Source of the DNA: Bradyrhizobium sp. 138
GTDB lineage: Bacteria; Pseudomonadota; Alphaproteobacteria; Rhizobiales; Xanthobacteraceae
Direction of reading: 5' to 3'
Assembly (NCBI RefSeq): GCF_023074075.1
Contig: NZ_JADPKT010000063.1
Span: forward strand, 124,001 to 188,000
DNA length: 64,000 nt
The position numbers were made by a program, and so were the translations under genes. The notes under the pieces were generated by a model. That model was given only the letters and a program-made list of their open reading frames with translations, was not told the origin of the DNA and searched no databases. Shown here piece after piece: positions 1 to 8,583 of the stretch (positions within the stretch are counted from its first letter, which is position 1; every line of letters starts with the position of its first letter).

Positions 1-2451
1 GTGCGCAACGGCTTGTTGGGAGGCGCTCTTGCAGCGCTGCTGCCGGCTGCGCCGGCTGAAGCCGCCGGCCTTGTCGACACCCTCTCCATCATGCTGGATT
101 TCAACCGGCAGGAACTCGCGGTGCTTGCCACCGCGCTGGCCCTGCTCGGCTTCTCGGTGATGGCCGCGATCCTGTTGATGCGCACGCGCGTGCGCACGGC
201 CAACAACGAGGCGCGGCTGCGCGCCCGAATCGGGGAACTCCAGCTCCAGGCCGACCGCTTTGGTGCGCTGCTGTTCGCCGAGCCGCAGATCCTGATCTCC
301 TGGCCGGCCGGCGACAACCGCGCGCAAATCTCCGGCGACATCTCCATGGTGCTGCCGCGCGACTCCTCCCCGCAGCGCGTGCTCGCATTCGGGACCTGGC
401 TGCCGCCGGAGCCCGCGCTGCAGATGGATCATGCGGTCGACGCGCTGCGCGACCGCGGCGACGGGTTCCAGCTGACGCTGACAACCGCGCATGGCCACAC
501 GCTGGAGGCCATCGGCCGCGCCATCGGCGGCCAGGCCATTGTCCGGATTCGCGAACTCTCGGGACTCCGCCGCGATCTGGCCGAGACCAATCTGCGCTAC
601 AACGCGCTCTCCGACGAGACCGAGATGCTGCGCGGCTTCGCCGCCGCCGCGCCCTGGCCGATCTGGGCCAAGGGCGAGAACGGCGCGCTGACCTACGCCA
701 ACCCGGCCTATGTCCGTGCCACCGAGGCGAACAGCGTCACCGACGCCCACGAGCGCAAGCTCGAGCTGCTCGACAGCGCCGATCGCAATGCGATGGAGCG
801 CGGCCTGAAGGACGCCGCCAATTTCAACGCGCGGCTGCCGATCGTGATCGGCGGCGAGCGGCGCATCTACGACGTGCGCGCCGTCAATGTCGGCAGCGGC
901 AGCGTCGGCGTCGCCATCGATGCCAGCGAGGCCGATGGCCTCAGCTCGGCGCTGGTGCGGATGGCGGAGGCCCATCGCCGCACGCTCGACCAGCTCTCCT
1001 CCGGCGTCGCCGTGTTCGATGGCCAGCGGCGGCTCGCCTTCTACAACGATTCCTACCGCCGGCTGTGGGACCTCGACCGCAGCTTCCTCGACGCCAATCC
1101 TGATGATTCCAGCGTGCTCGACCAGCTCCGCGCCGCGCGCAAGCTGCCGGAGCAGCCTGATTTCCGCGCCTGGAAAGCAAAACTTCACGAAGCCTATCGC
1201 GCGGTCGAGACCACCAAGGACACCTGGTACCTGCCCGACGGCCGCGCGCTCTCGGTTGTCACCACGCCAAATCCCGAAGGCGGCGTCACCTATCTGTTCG
1301 ACGACGTCACCGAGAGCCTCGAGCTCGCCCGCCGCTTCGACGGCATGATCCGCGTCCAGCGCGAGACGCTGGACAGCCTCGCCGAGGGCGTCGCGGTGTT
1401 CGGCAGCAACGGCAAGGCCCAGCTGTTCAACCCGGCTTTCGTCCGGATGTGGAAGCTCTCGAGCGATGCCATGCGCGACGAGCCGCATATCCAGACCGTC
1501 GAAGGCTGGTGCCAGCAGCTGTTCGACGACCCCGCGGTCTGGCGCCAGATCCGCGAGGCCGTCACCTCGATCGAGAGCCGCGCCGACGTGCCGCTCAAGC
1601 TGGAGCGCAAGGACGGCAGCGTGCTCGACGGCATGATCCGGCCGTTGCATGACGGCGCGACCATGCTGACGTTCCAGGACATCACCGACACCGAGAACGT
1701 CGAGCGTGCGCTGCGCGAACGCAACGAGGCGCTGGAGGCCGCGGACCAGATGAAGGTGGATTTCGTCCACCACGTCTCCTACGAGCTGCGCTCGCCGCTC
1801 ACGACCATCATCGGATTCGCGCATTTCCTCAGCGATCCCTCGACCGGGCCGCTGACGCCGAAACAGGCCGAATATCTCGACTACGTCACCAAATCGACCA
1901 ACGCGCTGCTGGCGCTGACCAACAACATCCTCGATCTCGCCACCATCGACGCCGGCGCGATGAAGCTGGAACTCGGCCCGGTCGATGTCAGCAAGACCAT
2001 CGAGCTCGCCGCCGAAGGCATCCAGGACCGCCTCGCCACCGACCGCATCCGCCTCAAGGTCGAGATCGCGCCCGATATCGGCAGCTTCATCGGCGACGAG
2101 AAGCGCGTGGTGCAGGTGCTCTATAACCTCCTCGCCAACGCCGTCGGGTTTTCTCCACAGGATTCCACCGTCGGGATCAGCGCGCGGCGCACCGAGCGCA
2201 GCGTGGTCTTCACCGTGACAGATTCCGGGCCTGGAATACCTGCCGACATGAAGGACAAGGTGTTCAACTGGTTCGAAAGCCGCTCGCAGGGCTCGCGTCA
2301 CCGCGGCGCCGGCCTCGGCCTGTCGCTGGTGCGCTCCTTCGTCGAGCTGCATGGCGGCAAGGTGCGGGTGGATTCGATCGTCGGGCGCGGCACGGTCGTG
2401 ATCTGCGATTTTCCGACCGACCAGGCGGCGCATCGCGACGCCGCCGAATGA
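1..2451 (+). CDS. divL: DivL-like PAS-domain sensor histidine kinase (Tyr in H-box), 5' end possibly cut by window
   Basis: Membrane-anchored multi-PAS histidine kinase of 816 residues. A hydrophobic segment lies at about residues 38-60, PAS-like regions at about 210-560, a HisKA dimerisation domain from about 580 and a HATPase_c domain to the C-terminus. The H-box reads VSYELRSPL, so the normal phospho-acceptor His is Tyr (residue 594). The N-box Asn (713), the DSGPG box (741 on) and a GLGLS box are intact, so ATP binding is probably retained. Tyr at this place is the hallmark of Caulobacter DivL, which regulates CckA/DivK in cell-cycle control; the DivL assignment rests on that. The reading frame begins with GTG at base 1, so the true start may lie upstream. 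It overlaps the next gene by 4 bp (ATGA). Confidence 0.8.
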   Translation: MRNGLLGGALAALLPAAPAEAAGLVDTLSIMLDFNRQELAVLATALALLGFSVMAAILLMRTRVRTANNEARLRARIGELQLQADRFGALLFAEPQILISWPAGDNRAQISGDISMVLPRDSSPQRVLAFGTWLPPEPALQMDHAVDALRDRGDGFQLTLTTAHGHTLEAIGRAIGGQAIVRIRELSGLRRDLAETNLRYNALSDETEMLRGFAAAAPWPIWAKGENGALTYANPAYVRATEANSVTDAHERKLELLDSADRNAMERGLKDAANFNARLPIVIGGERRIYDVRAVNVGSGSVGVAIDASEADGLSSALVRMAEAHRRTLDQLSSGVAVFDGQRRLAFYNDSYRRLWDLDRSFLDANPDDSSVLDQLRAARKLPEQPDFRAWKAKLHEAYRAVETTKDTWYLPDGRALSVVTTPNPEGGVTYLFDDVTESLELARRFDGMIRVQRETLDSLAEGVAVFGSNGKAQLFNPAFVRMWKLSSDAMRDEPHIQTVEGWCQQLFDDPAVWRQIREAVTSIESRADVPLKLERKDGSVLDGMIRPLHDGATMLTFQDITDTENVERALRERNEALEAADQMKVDFVHHVSYELRSPLTTIIGFAHFLSDPSTGPLTPKQAEYLDYVTKSTNALLALTNNILDLATIDAGAMKLELGPVDVSKTIELAAEGIQDRLATDRIRLKVEIAPDIGSFIGDEKRVVQVLYNLLANAVGFSPQDSTVGISARRTERSVVFTVTDSGPGIPADMKDKVFNWFESRSQGSRHRGAGLGLSLVRSFVELHGGKVRVDSIVGRGTVVICDFPTDQAAHRDAAE

Positions 2452-3968
2452 CCGAACCCGTCACATTCTCCGTCGCGCTCCACAACGAGACGGCCACCGC
2501 ACAATTGATGGCCGACCTCGCGCTGCTGATAGGCCCCGGCGATGTCATCACCCTCACCGGCGATCTCGGCGCCGGCAAGACCGCGGCGGCGCGCAGCCTG
2601 ATCCGCTACCTCGCCGGCGACGAGGAGCTGGAGGTGCCAAGCCCGACCTTCACTTTGGTGCAGGGCTACGAGCTGCCGCCCTTCCCGGTGCTGCACGCCG
2701 ATCTCTACCGCGTCGAGGACGAGAGCGAGCTCGAGGAGATCGGGCTGTCACCACTGCCGGATGCGACGCTGGTCCTGATCGAATGGCCTGAGCGTGCGCC
2801 GATGTCGATGCCGCAAGACCGCATCGACATCGCGCTGACGCATCGGCCGGCGCTGGGATCGAACGCGCGCGCCGCCGACATCACCGGCTACGGCAAGGCC
2901 GCCGCCATCGTTGCACGACTGAAGGCACTGCGCGAATTCCTCGACGCCTCCGGCTACATGGATGCGACGCGCAAGCGCATGGCCGGCGATGCCTCGATCC
3001 GCTCTTATGCACGGTTGCTGCGCGACGACGAGATCGTCATCCTGATGAACTCGCCACCGCGCCCCGATGGCGCGGCGCTCTATAACGGCAAGTCCTACAG
3101 CGCCGCGGTGCATCTCGCCGAGAACGTCAAACCCTTCGTCGCCATCGACGAAGGCCTGCGCGCCCAAGGCATCTCGGCGCCCGCAATCCATCATTCCGAT
3201 CTCGACCAAGGCTTCCTGATCACCGAGGACTTCGGTAGCGAAGGCGTGATCGAAGGCGATCCGCCGCGCCCGATTGGCGAGCGCTACGAGGCCGCGACCG
3301 ACGTGCTGGCCACGCTGCACGCCAAGACGCTGCCGGAAAGCCTGCCGCTGGCAGGTCAGAGCTACGACATCCCGGTCTTCGACACCGAGGCGCTGCTGAT
3401 CGAGATCGGTCTGATGCCGGAATGGTATCTGCCCGACCGCAACGCGCCGCTGAGCGAAGCGGCCCGCGCCGAGTTTTTCGCGATGTGGCGCGAGCTGCTC
3501 AGAAAGCCGCTGGCGGCACCGAAGACATGGGTCATCCGCGACTACCACTCGCCCAATCTGATCTGGCTTGGCAATCGCAGCGGCATCGCGCGCGTCGGTG
3601 TGATCGATTTCCAGGACACCGTGCTCGGACCGCAATCCTACGATGTCGTCTCGCTGCTCCAGGACGCCCGTATCGACGTGCCGGAGAATATCGAGCTGAC
3701 GCTGCTGTCGCGCTACATCAAGGCACGCCGCGCGAACGATGCGAGCTTCGACGCCGCCGGCTTTGCCGAGCTCTACGCCATCATGTCGGCGCAGCGGAAC
3801 ACGCGCCTGCTCGGCACCTTCGCCCGCCTCAACCGCCGCGACGGCAAGCCGCACTACCTGCGTCACCAGCCGCGGATCTGGACCTATCTGCAGCGCTCGC
3901 TGGCGCATCCGGCGCTGAGCGCGTTGCGCGACTGGTATCTCGCCAACGTCCCGCCACCGCAGGCCTGA
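2448..3968 (+). CDS. tsaE: Fusion: TsaE (t6A biosynthesis ATPase) + aminoglycoside-phosphotransferase-like sugar kinase (AmgK-like)
   Basis: Two-domain protein of 506 residues. Residues 1-150 are TsaE, the ATPase of the TsaBDE complex that makes N6-threonylcarbamoyl-adenosine at tRNA position 37; a Walker A (GDLGAGKT, 38-45) and the family PSPTFTLV motif are visible. Residues about 165-500 are a choline/aminoglycoside kinase fold with catalytic Asp365 and metal-binding Asn370 (IRDYHSPN) and a later VIDFQD motif. The HxD His of typical kinases is Ile here. The kinase half resembles AmgK, the anomeric N-acetylmuramate/N-acetylglucosamine kinase of peptidoglycan recycling, and a MurU-like gene lies two genes downstream, which supports that role. 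This fusion is known in alphaproteobacteria. Translation is probably coupled to the upstream kinase by the ATGA overlap. Confidence 0.88.
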   Translation: MTEPVTFSVALHNETATAQLMADLALLIGPGDVITLTGDLGAGKTAAARSLIRYLAGDEELEVPSPTFTLVQGYELPPFPVLHADLYRVEDESELEEIGLSPLPDATLVLIEWPERAPMSMPQDRIDIALTHRPALGSNARAADITGYGKAAAIVARLKALREFLDASGYMDATRKRMAGDASIRSYARLLRDDEIVILMNSPPRPDGAALYNGKSYSAAVHLAENVKPFVAIDEGLRAQGISAPAIHHSDLDQGFLITEDFGSEGVIEGDPPRPIGERYEAATDVLATLHAKTLPESLPLAGQSYDIPVFDTEALLIEIGLMPEWYLPDRNAPLSEAARAEFFAMWRELLRKPLAAPKTWVIRDYHSPNLIWLGNRSGIARVGVIDFQDTVLGPQSYDVVSLLQDARIDVPENIELTLLSRYIKARRANDASFDAAGFAELYAIMSAQRNTRLLGTFARLNRRDGKPHYLRHQPRIWTYLQRSLAHPALSALRDWYLANVPPPQA

Positions 3969-4054
3969 TTTGGGCTCGATTTACCGGCTGTTAGCCAAGA
4001 CGCCGGTATTCTTCCGGCGAGGCAGCCGGATCATGACGGGGCTGGAGCGGGCAC

Positions 4055-4372
4055 ATGGCGGTAAAGACGGACCAGCGCGGCAACAGCCGGGTTGTCTTCG
4101 AGCGCGGGATTTCGGCCCAGATGATGGGGATCGACGGCACCTGGCGGCGCGAGTGCACCATGGAGGACGTCTCCGACAGCGGCGCCAAGCTGACCATCGA
4201 CGGCTCGGTCGAAGGCCTGCATCTGAAGGAGTTCTTCCTGCTGCTGTCGTCCACCGGCTTGGCTTACCGGCGCTGCGAGCTTGCCTGGGTCAATGGCGAT
4301 CAGATCGGCGTCAATTTCCTCAAAGTGGGCGACAAGAAGAAAAAGGCGCGCTCCACAGCCGTCGGGGCATGA
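4055..4372 (+). CDS. PilZ domain protein
   Basis: Single-domain protein of 105 residues. An N-terminal Arg-rich stretch (RGNSR) is followed by the DVSDSGAKL segment characteristic of PilZ (D/NxSxxG), the c-di-GMP binding fold. The RxxxR element is present in relaxed form, so c-di-GMP binding is likely but not certain. No other domain or membrane segment is seen. A GGAG ribosome-binding site lies about 9 nt upstream of the ATG. It sits between the TsaE/AmgK fusion and the MurU-like gene on the same strand, with 85 and 124 bp gaps, so it could share their transcript. The target process cannot be told from sequence. Confidence 0.85.
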   Translation: MAVKTDQRGNSRVVFERGISAQMMGIDGTWRRECTMEDVSDSGAKLTIDGSVEGLHLKEFFLLLSSTGLAYRRCELAWVNGDQIGVNFLKVGDKKKKARSTAVGA

Positions 4373-4496
4373 TGGCAACACCCGTCGTACAACCGTCACG
4401 GCGGGCGATTAAGGCGGTTGCGATGCGGTGCGGCTGGTCGTGGCTCATGCTAGGATTGCCGCGAAAGCGAAATCAAGGGATCTGAGAAAGCGAAGG

Positions 4497-5219
4497 ATGT
4501 CCGTCAAGCCGACCAAAGCCATGGTGCTCGCCGCAGGGTTCGGCCTGCGCATGCGTCCGCTGACGGACAAGATGCCGAAGCCGATGGTGCCCGTGGCTGG
4601 CCAGCCCCTGCTCGACCACGTGCTCGACAAGCTCGGCCAGGCCGGCGTGAGCGAGGCCGTGGTCAACGTGCACTACCTGCCGGACCAGATCATCGATCAC
4701 ACCGCATCGCGCCAGCATCCGCGCGTGACCATCTCCGACGAACGCGACCAGGTGCTCGGCACCGGCGGCGGCGTGGTCAAGGCGCTGCCGCTGCTCGGCG
4801 ATGCGCCGTTCTTCCACGTCAATTCCGACACGCTCTGGATCGACGGCGTGCGCTCGAACCTGACGCGGCTCGCTGAGAATTTCGACCCTGAGCGCATGGA
4901 CATCCTGCTGCTGATGGCGCCGACCGCGACCAGCATCGGTTATAGCGGCCGCGGCGACTACGGCATGCTGCCCGACGGGGCCTTACGCAAGCGCAAGGAA
5001 AAAGAGGTCGTTCCGTTCGTCTATGCCGGCGCGGCGATCCTGTCGCCGTCGATCTTCGAAGGCGCGCCGAAGGGTGAGTTCTCGCTGACAAAAATGTTCG
5101 ACCGCGCCAATGAGCAGGAGCGGCTGTTCGGCCTGCGCCTCGATGGCGTCTGGATGCATGTCGGCACGCCCGATGCCGTGCATGCGGCCGAAGAGGCGTT
5201 TCTGGAGAGCGTGGCGTAA
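4497..5219 (+). CDS. murU: Nucleotidyltransferase, MurU-like (MurNAc-1-phosphate uridylyltransferase)
   Basis: NTP_transferase-family protein of 240 residues with the nucleotide-binding signature AAGFGLRMRPLT near residue 12 followed by the MPKPM lysine motif. Such enzymes join a sugar-1-phosphate to a nucleotide. MurU converts MurNAc-1-phosphate plus UTP to UDP-MurNAc, bypassing de novo MurA/MurB synthesis and giving intrinsic fosfomycin tolerance in Pseudomonas. The nearby AmgK-like kinase would supply its substrate, which is why MurU is preferred over a mannose- or glucose-1-phosphate nucleotidyltransferase. I chose ATG 4497 because the conserved N-terminus (MSVKPTKAMVLAAG) starts there; the frame is open from 4428 but the extra residues look unrelated. 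Confidence 0.8.
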   Translation: MSVKPTKAMVLAAGFGLRMRPLTDKMPKPMVPVAGQPLLDHVLDKLGQAGVSEAVVNVHYLPDQIIDHTASRQHPRVTISDERDQVLGTGGGVVKALPLLGDAPFFHVNSDTLWIDGVRSNLTRLAENFDPERMDILLLMAPTATSIGYSGRGDYGMLPDGALRKRKEKEVVPFVYAGAAILSPSIFEGAPKGEFSLTKMFDRANEQERLFGLRLDGVWMHVGTPDAVHAAEEAFLESVA

Positions 5220-5235
5220 AGCCACGCAAACGGTG

Positions 5236-5335
5236 CCGTAGGGTGGGCAAAGGCGCACTTGCGCCGTGCCCACCATCTCTCTCGATCGCAAAAATGCGTG
5301 GGCACGGCGCTGTCGCGCCTTTGCCCACCCTACGG
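5236..5335. repeat. Large imperfect inverted repeat (intergenic palindrome)
   Basis: The 38-nt arms 5236-5273 and 5298-5335 are reverse complements over all but about five central positions. The outer 21 nt (from CCGTAGGGTGGGC) and inner 12 nt (GTGGGCACGGCG) match perfectly, separated by a 24-nt loop. It lies between the murU-like gene and addB. Elements with the core GTAGGGTGGGCAAAG are, from general knowledge, scattered widely in Bradyrhizobium genomes. It could fold into a long RNA hairpin and end murU transcription, but no T-tract follows. Confidence 0.85.
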
Positions 5336-5436
5336 GACCGTCCCCAATCGGCGAACAGCGGGGACGACTTCTTCCAAGCCCATGACCATTCGACCTCGCC
5401 TCCTTATATTGCCTGATCCATCGAATCAGGCAGCTC

Positions 5437-8400
5437 ATGCGCGTTTTCAGCGTCCCCATCTCGGTTCCGTTCCTGCGCACGGTCGTTACGGCCCTGCTCG
5501 AGGGACGGCTGGTCGAGGGATTCGAGGCGCGCAAGGAACCGGCGCGGCTGGCGGACGCCACGCTGTACCTGCCGACCCGCCGCGCGATGCGCGTCGTCCG
5601 CGAGATCTTCCTCGACGAGATGAAGGCGGGCGCGGTGGTGCTGCCGCGGATCGTCGCACTCGGCGACATCGACGAGGACGAGCTCGCTTTCGCCGACGAA
5701 GGCGAGCAGTTTTCCGGCGCGACGCCGCTCGACATTCCGCCACGGCTTGGCGAGCTTGAACGTCGCTTGACGCTGGCGCAGCTCGTCGCCGCCTGGGCCA
5801 AGGGCCCGGTATTGGCGCCGCTGGTGGTCGGCGGGCCCGCTTCCACGCTTGCCCTCGCCGGCGACCTCGCGCGCCTGATCGATGACATGGTCACGCGCGG
5901 CGTCGCCTGGAATGTGCTCGATGGCCTCGTGCCGGATAACCTCGATCGCTACTGGCAGCACTCGCTCGAATTTTTGCGCATCGCGCGCATCGCCTGGCCC
6001 AGCCATCTCGCCGAGATCAAACGGATCGAGCCCGCGGCGCGGCGCGATCTCCTGATCGCGGCGGAGGCCAAACGCCTGACTGCGCACCCCAATGGCCCCG
6101 TGATCGCGGCGGGTTCGACCGGCTCGATGCCGGCCACCGCGAAATTCCTCCACGCAGTCGCATCGCTGCCGCATGGTGCCGTGGTGCTGCCGGGCCTCGA
6201 CACCGACCTCGACGACGACGCCTGGCGGAGCATCGGCGGCGTGCGCGATGCGCTCGGCAAGTTCGCGGAGCATCCGGCCTCGAACCATCCGCAATATGCC
6301 ATGAGTGCGCTGCTGGATCGTTTTGGCATCAAGCGCAGCGACGTCGAGATTCTCCAGCCGCCGGCAGAAGGCGGTCGCGATCTGCTCGCCTCGGAATCGA
6401 TGCGGCCATCGGCCAAGACGGAAGTCTGGCACGACCGGTTGAAGCAGCCGGATGTCGCGGCAAAGATCGCCGGCGGCATGACCAACCTCGCCGTCGTCGA
6501 AGCGCCCAACCCCGAGATGGAAGCCCTCGCCATCGCCATCGCCATGCGCGAGGCGCGGCATCTCGACAAATCGGCGGCGTTGGTGACGCCCGATCGTGCG
6601 CTGGCGCGGCGGGTGATGGCCGCGCTGACCCGATGGGATCTCGCCTTCGATGATTCCGGCGGCGACGTGCTGATGGAAACCTCCGCCGGCGTTTTTGCCC
6701 GACTCACCGCGGAAGCCGCGACCAAGGGCCTGGAGCCGCCGACGCTCCTCGCAATGCTGAAACATCCGCAGTGCCGGCTGGGCCGGGTGCCCGGCGCATG
6801 GACAGCGGCGATCGAGGGCCTCGAGCTTGCGGTCTTGCGCGGCACGCGTCCGCCTGCCGGCACGGCGGGCCTGCTGCGCGAATTCAACCGCTTCCGCGAG
6901 GAGCTTGCAAAACTGTGGCGCAGCGAGGTCTCCGCGCTCCATCGCGCCGAGCCGCGCGCGCGTCTCAAGGCTGAAGATCTCGATCGCATCCAGGCGCTGA
7001 TCGATGTCCTGCAAAAGGCCTTGGCGCCGATCGAGAGCCTAGCCTCTTCAAAGCCATACGACTTCGCCGAGCTTGCGCACCGCCACCGCGAGATCATGAT
7101 CGAGCTGTCGCGCGACGAGCAGGGCGTTCCGCTCGCCTTCGAGGAGCGCGAAGGCCTCGCGCTCGCGAGCGCCTTCGATGATCTCCTGCGCGGCGGCACG
7201 ACCAGCGGATTGATGGTGCCGCTGCCCGATTATCCCGACGTCTTCCAGACTGCGTTCAGTGATCGTGCGGTACGGCGGCCGGACAGGCCGGGCGCGCGGC
7301 TGCAGATCTACGGCCCGCTGGAATCGCGCCTGATGCAGGCCGACCGCATCATCGTCGGCGGTCTGATCGAAGGCGTCTGGCCGCCGGCGCCGCGGATCGA
7401 TCCCTGGCTGAGCCGGCCGATGCGGCATGAGCTCGGTCTCGATCTGCCGGAGCGCCGTATCGGCCTTTCCGCGCACGATTTTGCCCAACTGCTCGGCGGC
7501 GACGAGGTGATCCTCACCCATTCCGCCAAGGCCGGCGGCGCGCCGGCGGTGGCCTCGCGCTTCCTGCACCGGTTGGAGGCTGTTACGGGCGACGATCTCT
7601 GGAACGCGGCCGTTCGCGCCGGCGAGAAATACGTGCGATTCGCCGGCGCGCTGGACCAGCCCGCCGAAGTCAGGCCGATCAAGCAGCCGGAGCCGCGGCC
7701 GCCGCGCGCCGTGCGGCCACTCAAAATGTCGGTCACCGCGATCGAGGATTGGCTGCGCGATCCCTATACGATCTACGCCAGGCACATCTTGCGGCTCGAT
7801 GCGCTCGATCCCGTCGACATGCCGTTGTCGGCCGCCGATCGCGGCTCGGCGATCCACGATGCGATCGGCGAGTTCACCGAAACCTACGCCGCGCGTCTGC
7901 CGGATGATCCCGCGCGCGTTCTGCGCGCGATCGGCGAAAAGTATTTTGCTCCGCTGATGGAGCGGCCCGAAGCGCGGGCGCTATGGTGGCCGCGCTTCCA
8001 GCGCGTCGCCCGCTGGTTCGGCGAATGGGAGACCGCGCGGCGCGAGGCGATCGAGGCAATCACCGCCGAGACCCGCGGCGAGATCTCGATCCCGCTCGAC
8101 AATGCGCGCACATTCTATCTCTCCGCGCGCGCCGACCGCATCGAGCGCCGCCAGGGCGGCAGCTATGCCATTCTCGACTACAAGACCGGACAGCCTCCGA
8201 CCGGCAAGCAGGTCCGCATGGGCCTGTCGCCGCAGCTGACGCTGGAGGCCGCGATCCTGCGCGAGGGCGGCTTTCCCGATATCGATGCCGGTTCGTCCGT
8301 GAGCCAGCTCGTCTATGTCCGCCTCAGCGGCAACAATCCGCCGGGCGAAGAACGCATCCTCGAGCTCAAATTCAAGCCAGGCGACGAACCGCAGCCGCCG

Positions 8401-8583
8401 GATACGGCGGCCGCAGAAGCGCGGGCCAAGCTCGAAGCGCTGATCCGCGCCTTTGAAGATGAGAATCAACCCTACACCTCGCTGAACCTGCCGATGTGGG
8501 CGAACCGCTACGGCACCTATGACGATCTCGCCCGGATCAAGGAATGGTCCGCGGCCGGCGGATTGGGGATCGAGGAATGGTGA
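5437..8583 (+). CDS. addB: Double-strand break repair protein AddB
   Basis: 1048-residue partner of AddA in the alphaproteobacterial AddAB helicase-nuclease, which resects double-strand breaks for RecA loading (the RecBCD counterpart). The N-terminus carries the degenerate helicase-like region typical of this clade (YLPTRRAMRVV near residue 45). The C-terminal 250 residues carry a PD-(D/E)xK (PDDEXK_1) nuclease domain, with the ILDYKTG catalytic segment late in the protein. Length suits the family (about 1000-1050). The ATG overlaps no other gene. Its stop overlaps the addA start by 7 bp, indicating translational coupling and equal stoichiometry. A long inverted repeat lies just upstream. Confidence 0.95.
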   Translation: MRVFSVPISVPFLRTVVTALLEGRLVEGFEARKEPARLADATLYLPTRRAMRVVREIFLDEMKAGAVVLPRIVALGDIDEDELAFADEGEQFSGATPLDIPPRLGELERRLTLAQLVAAWAKGPVLAPLVVGGPASTLALAGDLARLIDDMVTRGVAWNVLDGLVPDNLDRYWQHSLEFLRIARIAWPSHLAEIKRIEPAARRDLLIAAEAKRLTAHPNGPVIAAGSTGSMPATAKFLHAVASLPHGAVVLPGLDTDLDDDAWRSIGGVRDALGKFAEHPASNHPQYAMSALLDRFGIKRSDVEILQPPAEGGRDLLASESMRPSAKTEVWHDRLKQPDVAAKIAGGMTNLAVVEAPNPEMEALAIAIAMREARHLDKSAALVTPDRALARRVMAALTRWDLAFDDSGGDVLMETSAGVFARLTAEAATKGLEPPTLLAMLKHPQCRLGRVPGAWTAAIEGLELAVLRGTRPPAGTAGLLREFNRFREELAKLWRSEVSALHRAEPRARLKAEDLDRIQALIDVLQKALAPIESLASSKPYDFAELAHRHREIMIELSRDEQGVPLAFEEREGLALASAFDDLLRGGTTSGLMVPLPDYPDVFQTAFSDRAVRRPDRPGARLQIYGPLESRLMQADRIIVGGLIEGVWPPAPRIDPWLSRPMRHELGLDLPERRIGLSAHDFAQLLGGDEVILTHSAKAGGAPAVASRFLHRLEAVTGDDLWNAAVRAGEKYVRFAGALDQPAEVRPIKQPEPRPPRAVRPLKMSVTAIEDWLRDPYTIYARHILRLDALDPVDMPLSAADRGSAIHDAIGEFTETYAARLPDDPARVLRAIGEKYFAPLMERPEARALWWPRFQRVARWFGEWETARREAIEAITAETRGEISIPLDNARTFYLSARADRIERRQGGSYAILDYKTGQPPTGKQVRMGLSPQLTLEAAILREGGFPDIDAGSSVSQLVYVRLSGNNPPGEERILELKFKPGDEPQPPDTAAAEARAKLEALIRAFEDENQPYTSLNLPMWANRYGTYDDLARIKEWSAAGGLGIEEW

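Noticed and set aside
5200..5360. Could the long palindrome be a CRISPR repeat?
   Set aside because: Only one inverted pair, with no regularly spaced direct repeats or cas genes.
5404..7014. 536-codon open frame antisense to addB
   Set aside because: Arg/His/Gln-rich composition typical of an antisense shadow in GC-rich DNA; addB motifs are clear on the other strand.
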